Assembly: GCA_034678545.1 (NCBI GenBank)
Contig: JAXDBS010000088.1
Span: 1-24,521 of the forward strand
DNA length: 24,521 nt
Direction of reading: 5' to 3'
DNA from: UBA5614 sp034678545
Lineage (GTDB): Bacteria; Cloacimonadota; Cloacimonadia; Cloacimonadales; Cloacimonadaceae
The notes under the pieces: model-generated
Told to the model about the DNA's origin: nothing
Database searches by the model: none
Seen by the model: the letters and a program-made list of their open reading frames with translations, nothing else
Made by a program: the position numbers and the translations under genes
Shown: in pieces, positions 20,031 through 24,521 of the stretch
How positions within the stretch are numbered: the stretch's first letter is position 1
How the letters are laid out: every line of letters starts with the position of its first letter

Positions 20031-20417
20031 TTATTCCGTGACGATTTTAATGGCTTCGGTGGGGCAGTTCTTGGCGCATGCGCCGCAGGCAATGCATTTA
20101 AAGGGGTGAATGCCTCCCCCGTAGCTCCGCATGGACCCGGTAGGGCAGGCCGCCACGCACATGTAACACCCGATGCAGAGGGACTTGTTGATCATGACCA
20201 CGCCCTGCTGACTGACCGTGATGGCCTGGGTGGGGCAAACCGCGACGCACACCTGGCACTGGTTGCAGACGTTGATCGCGTTTCCATCGGATGACTCCGA
20301 AATCCGGATGCAGGACTTTTCGGCCTTGTCTTCCTTGAAATAGAGATTGGAACAGGTGCTTTCGCACACCCGGCAGGCGATGCACTTTTCGGGGAAGGTT
20401 TGCAGATATTTCTTCAT
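20031..20417 (-). CDS. Polyferredoxin with four 4Fe-4S motifs, partner of AOR
   Basis: 128 residues with four cysteine motifs: CIACRVCESTCS (residues 14-25), CNQCQVCVAVCP (about 51-62), CIGCYMCVAACP (about 80-91) and CIACGACAKNCP (about 109-120). The last three end in CP as in bacterial ferredoxins, the first ends in CS. Organisation resembles the HycB/AorA-type electron-transfer subunits found beside AOR-family enzymes. It lacks a signal peptide, so it is cytoplasmic. RBS GAGGAGCCGGAAG precedes the ATG. It lies 9 bases upstream of the AOR gene, so they are cotranscribed; a role as AOR electron acceptor or subunit is inferred from context. Confidence 0.92.
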   Translation of the reverse strand: MKKYLQTFPEKCIACRVCESTCSNLYFKEDKAEKSCIRISESSDGNAINVCNQCQVCVAVCPTQAITVSQQGVVMINKSLCIGCYMCVAACPTGSMRSYGGGIHPFKCIACGACAKNCPTEAIKIVTE

Positions 20418-20494
20418 CTTCCGGCTCCTCTGATTTATCTTTGATTAATAAAGCTTGTGCGCAGGTGTTTTCGTCAACAGATTTTCATTCAGGC

Positions 20495-22396
20495 TCAGTC
20501 CTGAAATGCCTGTTTGACCATCCTGACGATGGAATCCGTATCCAGGCCCGCCCATTTGTAAACGTCTTCCGAACTGCCGGAGATGGGGTAGTACCTGACT
20601 CCGAGCTTGACCAGCCTGCAGGGGGCTTGCATTTCCGCCAGCCGGTCGGCCAGGATCGTGCCCATGCCGCTGTGCACATTATGGTCCTCAACCGTAGTGA
20701 TAACGCCTGTCTTCAAAGCCTCGCCCAGCATGCTTTCATCGATCTCCAGGGGCGAGGAGACATACCAGAGCTGCACGAATATCCCTTCCTCACGCAGCCG
20801 GTCCACAGCCTTCAAGGCCCTGCCGGCAGGGGTTCCGGTGACGATCAGGGCGGCTCTGTCGCCGTGGCGGAGGAGATCAGCCTGTCCGTATTCAAAGGAA
20901 TAGTCGGTCCCATAGAAGACTTCGCCATTTTCCTTTCTGATAATGGGCAGCACTGACCTGCCCATGGCGACAAGGTAATTGCCGGACTCGTGGGAAATCC
21001 TGCGGATGATCCTGTCCGTCTGATTCGGATCGGCGGGGCAGAGCAGCCTGAAGTTATACAGGTTCCGGGCCAGGCCGATGTAATCTATGCACTGGTGCGT
21101 GCGACCGTCCTCTCCCACGTCGATGCCGACATGGGTGGTGACGACTTTGAGGTTGGCGTGATTGATGTCATTCAGCCTTTGCTGGTTGTAAACCTCGTCA
21201 ATGCCGAAGATGCCGAAGTCCGCCCAGAAGGTCTGGATTCCGCAGATGGACATGGCCCCCGCCATCACGGCGGTGTTGTGTTCCATGATGCCGCCCTGGA
21301 AAAAGCGCTCCGGCGACACTTTGGCAAAATCCCCGGTTTTGACGCTGACTTGCAGATCGCAGTCAAAGACAGCGAGCGGGACAGGATTATCCGGGTTTCT
21401 CTGAGCGAGGTCGGCGATCGCCTTGCCCCAGGCGGAGCGGTTGTCCGTATCGGAAATGTAAATCTCGGGGCTGCCCAGGTTGAAGGCGGGCTTGAAGGCA
21501 GCGAAGTTAACGGGGGCAGCTTTGCTGTTGTTTTGCTTCTTCTGGCGCAGCTTTTGATAATACTCCAGTTTATTATCGCCCTTGAGTTCCTTGAGCGCTT
21601 CTGCCAACTGGTCAGGCTTGAGGGTGGAGCCGTGGTACTTGGCCTGGTTTTCCATGAAGGAAACGCCTTTGCCCATGATCGTATGCGCCAGGATCATACA
21701 GGGTTTATCCATTTCGTCCGCTTCCAGAAGGGCGGCATGGATCTGATTGAGATCGTGCCCGTCGCTCTGTAACACGTGCCAGCCGGAGGCTTCCCATTCA
21801 GCCACTATGTGTTGAGGCATCACCTTATGTATGGGTCCGCTGATCTGCAGCTGGTTGTAATCTACGATGGCGGTGAGCCTGTGGAGTTTGTACTTGACGG
21901 CAAAGCGGCGGGCTTCGCTGATCTGGCCTTTCTGCTGTTCACCGTCCCCCATCAGGACAAAGGTACGGTAATCCAACTCGTTGACAAGGCCTGCCAATGC
22001 AAAGCCGCAACCGGCGGAAAGGCCCTGGCCCAGATTGCCGGTGGTCCATTCCACGCCGGGGACGTACCTTTCAATATGGCCTTCGAAGATGGAGCCCGCC
22101 AGTCTGAATTCGGTGATGGCGTCCTCCACGCTGAAATATCCCATGGCCCCCAAAGCGCTGTACACGCCGGGGGAGATATGCCCGTTGCTGACCACGACAC
22201 GATCCCGGTCCGGCAACTGCGGATTCTTCGGATCGTGACTGATCATGTGATACAAGGTCAGCAGGATATCAATTGATGACATGGAACCGCCCGGATGGCC
22301 TGAGCCGGCCAGGGTGGTCATATGCAGGATGTTGCAGCGGGCTTGTTTGGCTGCAGCTTCAATATCCTGAAGGTCTGCCTGTGTTAGTTTTTTCAT
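20495..22396 (-). CDS. tkt: Transketolase, single-chain
   Basis: 633 residues. The pyrophosphate/ThDP domain has SGHPGGSMSSID near residues 32-43, GEWTTGNLGQGL-like WTTGNLGQGLSAG near 117 and GDGEQQKGQ with IVDYNQLQ near 150-185. The second domain has GGIMEHN (catalytic Glu), IQTFWADFGIFG and GEDGRTHQCIDYI, as expected. The C-terminal regulatory-like domain follows. In many bacteria the two halves are separate genes; here they are one. It is upstream of the ferredoxin-AOR pair with a 77-base gap, so it may share or not share their promoter. RBS GGGAGTTATATTAGC. The enzyme moves two-carbon units in the pentose phosphate pathway. Confidence 0.96.
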   Translation of the reverse strand: MKKLTQADLQDIEAAAKQARCNILHMTTLAGSGHPGGSMSSIDILLTLYHMISHDPKNPQLPDRDRVVVSNGHISPGVYSALGAMGYFSVEDAITEFRLAGSIFEGHIERYVPGVEWTTGNLGQGLSAGCGFALAGLVNELDYRTFVLMGDGEQQKGQISEARRFAVKYKLHRLTAIVDYNQLQISGPIHKVMPQHIVAEWEASGWHVLQSDGHDLNQIHAALLEADEMDKPCMILAHTIMGKGVSFMENQAKYHGSTLKPDQLAEALKELKGDNKLEYYQKLRQKKQNNSKAAPVNFAAFKPAFNLGSPEIYISDTDNRSAWGKAIADLAQRNPDNPVPLAVFDCDLQVSVKTGDFAKVSPERFFQGGIMEHNTAVMAGAMSICGIQTFWADFGIFGIDEVYNQQRLNDINHANLKVVTTHVGIDVGEDGRTHQCIDYIGLARNLYNFRLLCPADPNQTDRIIRRISHESGNYLVAMGRSVLPIIRKENGEVFYGTDYSFEYGQADLLRHGDRAALIVTGTPAGRALKAVDRLREEGIFVQLWYVSSPLEIDESMLGEALKTGVITTVEDHNVHSGMGTILADRLAEMQAPCRLVKLGVRYYPISGSSEDVYKWAGLDTDSIVRMVKQAFQD

Positions 22397-22559
22397 GCTA
22401 ATATAACTCCCGAGTTATAAACCGATATCTATTACAAAGTCATTCCCCCACAGGCGGGATCCGAATCCTCTACCGTAGACACACGTGTCCAGCGTGTTGT
22501 CTTTACTGCAGACGGGTCGTCCGCAGCGACATCCTGCGCAACTCCAATTATACTTCAAG

Positions 22560-22615
22560 TTAATCTATTCCCGCCCGCCACCCATCATTGTATAGGGCTG
22601 CGCCCTATGACCCCT
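22560..22615 (+). repeat. Dispersed GC-rich palindromic repeat, copy C (full)
   Basis: TTAATCTATTCCCGCCCGCC, then a perfect hairpin ATAGGGC (22592-22598), loop TGC, GCCCTAT (22602-22608), then GACCCCTTG. This is the most complete copy and serves as reference for the copies inside the primase-like gene. Confidence 0.75.
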
Positions 22616-22630
22616 TGCCCGGGAAACGTC

Positions 22631-22650
22631 ATTCCCGCGCAGGCGGGAAT
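22631..22650. repeat. REP-like palindrome ATTCCCGC
   Basis: Perfect 8-base stem ATTCCCGC / GCGGGAAT with GCAG loop. The pattern 'cattcccgcgNaggcgggaatccag' is known to me as a widespread intergenic element in many bacteria. A decayed copy is at 22441-22460. Confidence 0.8.
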
Positions 22651-22663
22651 CCAGCCTGTTTTA

Positions 22664-22685
22664 TTCCGGCATTAATATGCCGGAA
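22664..22685. repeat. Perfect palindrome TTCCGGCAT/ATGCCGGAA
   Basis: Nine-base perfect stem with a TAAT centre and no T-run after it. Directly follows the ATTCCCGC palindrome, making a cluster of REP-like units. Confidence 0.8.
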
Positions 22686-22764
22686 AACAGCAGATGAATA
22701 TCTGCGCTACAAAAATACCTCTGCGCAAGGACGACGGCACTTATGACATATCGCTATTATAATG

Positions 22765-22788
22765 AAAAAGCCACTGCCGAACAGTGGC
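22765..22788 (-). terminator. Terminator of tRNA-Ala
   Basis: On the minus strand GCCACTG, loop TTCGG, CAGTGGC, then TTTTT. The stem is perfect and lies 6 bases beyond the tRNA's CCA end. Confidence 0.88.
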
Positions 22789-22794
22789 CGAAAA

Positions 22795-22870
22795 TGGTGG
22801 AGCATAGCAGGATCGAACTGCTGACCTCATGACTGCCAGTCATGCGCTCTCCCAGCTGAGCTAATGCCCC
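22795..22870 (-). tRNA. tRNA-Ala (anticodon GGC)
   Basis: 76 bases including encoded CCA. Cloverleaf: acceptor GGGGCAT / ATGCTCC with the G3-U70 pair that identifies alanine, D arm GCTC-AGCTGGGA-GAGC, anticodon stem CATGA/TCATG with loop CTGGCAG (anticodon GGC, reading GCC), variable AGGTC, T arm AGCAG-TTCGATC-CTGCT. It reads on the minus strand. Upstream, TTGACA at 22906-22911 (minus) may be a -35 element, but no clear -10 was found at the right distance. Confidence 0.96.
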
Positions 22871-22919
22871 GTGCATGAAAGTCAAAAAAAGAATGATAGC
22901 TCATCTGTCAAGATGAAAC

Positions 22920-22952
22920 AAAAAAAACAGGATCTAGGTAAACCAAATCCTG
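22920..22952 (-). terminator. Terminator of the lipoprotein operon
   Basis: On the minus strand CAGGAT pairs with ATCCTG across a 13-base loop, followed by eight T. It is 18 bases past the lipoprotein stop. Confidence 0.75.
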
Positions 22953-22970
22953 CTTTATTGAGAGAATGAG

Positions 22971-23807
22971 CTATGGTTCTATTGACTGCAATAATTTTGT
23001 TTGCAGTTTGATAAATCTGGATGCCTGAGCTGGTGTAAGTTCGTCGTTTGAATCTTCTAACTTGTCATCAATTTCTTGGGCATTATCCAGCATACTAGCA
23101 TATTTGGAAAGGGCCGTCGCATCTCCATTTTTTGCTTTTTTGTATAATGAAATATAATCGTCTATGTATTTTTCATAACTGTCAAGTACGGAATCCCAAT
23201 CTACATCAGATGAATTCGCAACAGATTCATTGGCTTCTGCACTAGAATTGCCTAGGTTCAAAGCTTTTTGATCTATTGGATCATAAACGTATACATCATC
23301 AAACCGAATTTCAAAACTCCTGGTGTCTTTTAAAATCCTGCTACGCTTATCCTTGCCACCTTCTTTCCATACGAAATTAACCACGGTTGAATATCCTACC
23401 TTACCAATAAACAATTCTTCAATTTTATCCGTATCTTTCTCATCAAGAATAAAATACTCACCTAAGCCAGAAATAGCAGCCCCTGTTTTATTAAGAGGAG
23501 TTAGTATGACATTAGAATAAACAGAAATGCTTTCGTAGTTCAATTTTTCTGTTAATTCCAGCCTAACTGAAATCTGGAGTTTTTCATCAACAGTGGTTAT
23601 AGTATATTTACCGGGGGGTATCTTCAGATAATCATAAATCTGACCAACAACTTGATAGTCTTCTTCAACGTGTTTGACTTGGCCGCCCGATATTTGAGCC
23701 TTGTCTATTTTAATTGTCTGTTCAGATATAGAGCATCCCAAGATTAATGCTATAGAAATGATTGAAACTAATATGCATGCCAGGATAATATTCCGTATCT
23801 TGTTCAT
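22971..23807 (-). CDS. Lipoprotein of unknown function, C-terminal DUF6591-like helical region
   Basis: 278 residues. The signal peptide MNKIRNIILACILVSIISIALILGCS ends in the lipobox ILGC, so the mature protein is lipid-anchored. The middle part is beta-rich. The C-terminal about 80 residues read DWDSVLDSYEKYIDDYISLY, KKAKNGDATALSKYASMLDN, and LTPAQASRFIKLQTKLLQSI, a pattern I recall from lipoproteins annotated with DUF6591. The gene is AT-rich compared with regions 3 and 4. It begins 45 bases after the stop of a small membrane protein, most likely in one transcript. Function unknown. Confidence 0.85.
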   Translation of the reverse strand: MNKIRNIILACILVSIISIALILGCSISEQTIKIDKAQISGGQVKHVEEDYQVVGQIYDYLKIPPGKYTITTVDEKLQISVRLELTEKLNYESISVYSNVILTPLNKTGAAISGLGEYFILDEKDTDKIEELFIGKVGYSTVVNFVWKEGGKDKRSRILKDTRSFEIRFDDVYVYDPIDQKALNLGNSSAEANESVANSSDVDWDSVLDSYEKYIDDYISLYKKAKNGDATALSKYASMLDNAQEIDDKLEDSNDELTPAQASRFIKLQTKLLQSIEP

Positions 23808-23852
23808 AATAGTAACCTCATTATTGTTATTTAATTGTAATTTATCGGCATT

Positions 23853-24233
23853 CTACTGCGTTGCTTTGGGATTGTTTCTGCCCAACATGATCAAAACAGC
23901 CCCGCCAATACACAATATTAATGGAATTATTATGACCTTCAGGCCATATTCCATGTCGCCTTCTTTGTATAATCCCAAGGCGATAAAGTGAACCACACAG
24001 CCCGCTATTATTAGAATAGGGATTATCAGGGAAGACGATTTGAAGCCTTTGGTGGATAATACAACCTGGATAAGACCCATCACTATAATAACAATGCCAG
24101 CAACTGTAAATGAATCATCCATGAAGTCACCGGCAAAGTCCTCTATCATACCAGCTCCTACAAGTAGTAAAACACCTAATATAGAAAACCAGGCAGCCCC
24201 AATGATTGCTATGATACATCCTAAAGTTTTCAT
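23853..24233 (-). CDS. Small membrane protein with four transmembrane segments
   Basis: 126 residues from the ATG at 24233, chosen because AAAAAGGAGTACAATA lies before it; a longer frame starts at 24272 without a ribosome site. Four hydrophobic segments: CIIAIIGAAWFSILGVLLLV near residues 5-25, VAGIVIIVMGLIQVVL near 44-60, SLIIPILIIAGCVVHFIAL near 68-88 and VIIIPLILCIGGAVLIML near 101-118. No family recognised. It is the first gene of a two-gene unit with the lipoprotein, AT-rich and behind a TTGACA promoter-like sequence. A role in the envelope is only inferred. Confidence 0.82.
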   Translation of the reverse strand: MKTLGCIIAIIGAAWFSILGVLLLVGAGMIEDFAGDFMDDSFTVAGIVIIVMGLIQVVLSTKGFKSSSLIIPILIIAGCVVHFIALGLYKEGDMEYGLKVIIIPLILCIGGAVLIMLGRNNPKATQ

Positions 24234-24297
24234 TATTGTACTCCTTTTTTTTTGATCACATTTGATTTTCAATCAGGATAACGGGCCCGGTAGTTGT

Positions 24298-24327
24298 CTA
24301 ATAGTCTTATATATAGTGCTTTGTCAA
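24298..24327 (-). promoter_or_regulatory. Putative promoter of the membrane protein-lipoprotein unit
   Basis: Minus strand TTGACA (24322-24327), 18-base spacer, TATTAG (24298-24303), about 65 bases upstream of the ATG. Confidence 0.4.
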
Positions 24328-24451
24328 GAATCCAATAGTAAGCAATAGGTGAATAAAGTTTAGAATAAATGATTTTTAGTTTTTCGCAAAATCTCGATTG
24401 TATTGGTATAGGAACTGAACAGTTATAGAGTTTTAAACAAATGTGTGTTGC

Positions 24452-24466
24452 GGGGGGGGGGGGGGG
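24452..24466 (+). repeat. Poly-G tract, 15 bases
   Basis: Fifteen uninterrupted G in otherwise AT-rich DNA, between TTGC and TACC. The only long homopolymer in the window. It lies 125 bases beyond the putative -35 of the membrane-protein unit, near the window end. It could be a slip-prone tract or a sequencing/assembly artefact. Confidence 0.85.
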
Positions 24467-24521
24467 TACCTATATGCAGCAAAAGCGATTAAAACATTGA
24501 TTATTGGGAGCAGTAAACCGA

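Larger units (their letters stand above)
22397..22764. other. Gene-free palindrome-rich intergenic region
   Basis: No gene found. It contains a degenerate ATTCCC-type palindrome at 22441-22460, an imperfect hairpin AGACACACG...CGTGTTGTCT around 22480-22505, copy C of the GC-rich repeat, a perfect ATTCCCGC hairpin, and a perfect TTCCGGCAT hairpin. Several palindromes here have no T-run, so they are REP-like rather than terminators. The promoter of transketolase must lie near the left end. Confidence 0.6.

Noticed and set aside
19068..20294. 408-codon open frame antisense to AOR and ferredoxin
   Set aside because: Shadow of the AOR/ferredoxin coding sequence, which carries unmistakable motifs on the other strand.
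22906..22911. Promoter of tRNA-Ala
   Set aside because: TTGACA is present on the minus strand but no -10 element was found at 16-18 bases, so it is not listed as a promoter.

Overview
The window looks like a chromosomal segment of an anaerobic, fermentative, diderm (outer-membrane) bacterium of roughly 50% GC. The diderm reading rests on a secreted beta-barrel-type protein, lipoproteins and signal peptides. Anaerobic metabolism is suggested by a tungsten-type aldehyde:ferredoxin oxidoreductase next to a polyferredoxin. Gene style and the repetitive intergenic DNA remind me of Candidatus Cloacimonadota, but that is an impression, not a demonstrated placement.

Region 1 (1-4389, minus strand) is a compact operon read TatD-family nuclease > outer-membrane protein > RecJ-type DHH exonuclease > dolichol/phytol-kinase-like membrane protein > family 2 glycosyltransferase (cut by the window edge). 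The first two junctions are 4-base ATGA overlaps.

Region 2 (about 4390-11748) is accessory DNA full of repeats. It holds an 832-residue primase-helicase-like protein (BT4734/VirE-N type domain, PriCT-2, DUF3987), two paralogous small proteins of an unrecognised family (147 and 154 aa), a 60-aa helical protein, an unrecognised 180-aa protein, a Sel1-repeat protein with a wrecked serine-protease remnant behind it, and an Asn/Tyr-rich secreted protein. The primase and the two paralogues share an upstream 12-base motif, CGTCGTCCGTAT. A dispersed GC-rich palindromic repeat lies between these genes and is also inserted inside the primase gene, in frame. No integrase, transposase or capsid gene is visible, so this may be a minimal, decayed or host-parasitic element.

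Region 3 (11749-17051, minus strand) is a tight five-gene operon: membrane protein > divergent polysaccharide deacetylase > UppP > HolA > MalQ. It mixes envelope, replication and glycan functions, as often happens in housekeeping operons. A secreted thermonuclease follows on the plus strand (17281-17787).

Region 4 (17859-22396, minus strand) is central metabolism: transketolase, then a four-cluster ferredoxin and the aldehyde oxidoreductase as a pair, ending at a clear terminator. Upstream lies a 400-base intergenic stretch packed with palindromes, then tRNA-Ala(GGC). Region 5 (22920-24521) is AT-rich and carries a lipoprotein and a small membrane protein in one transcription unit, behind which sits a run of 15 G residues.
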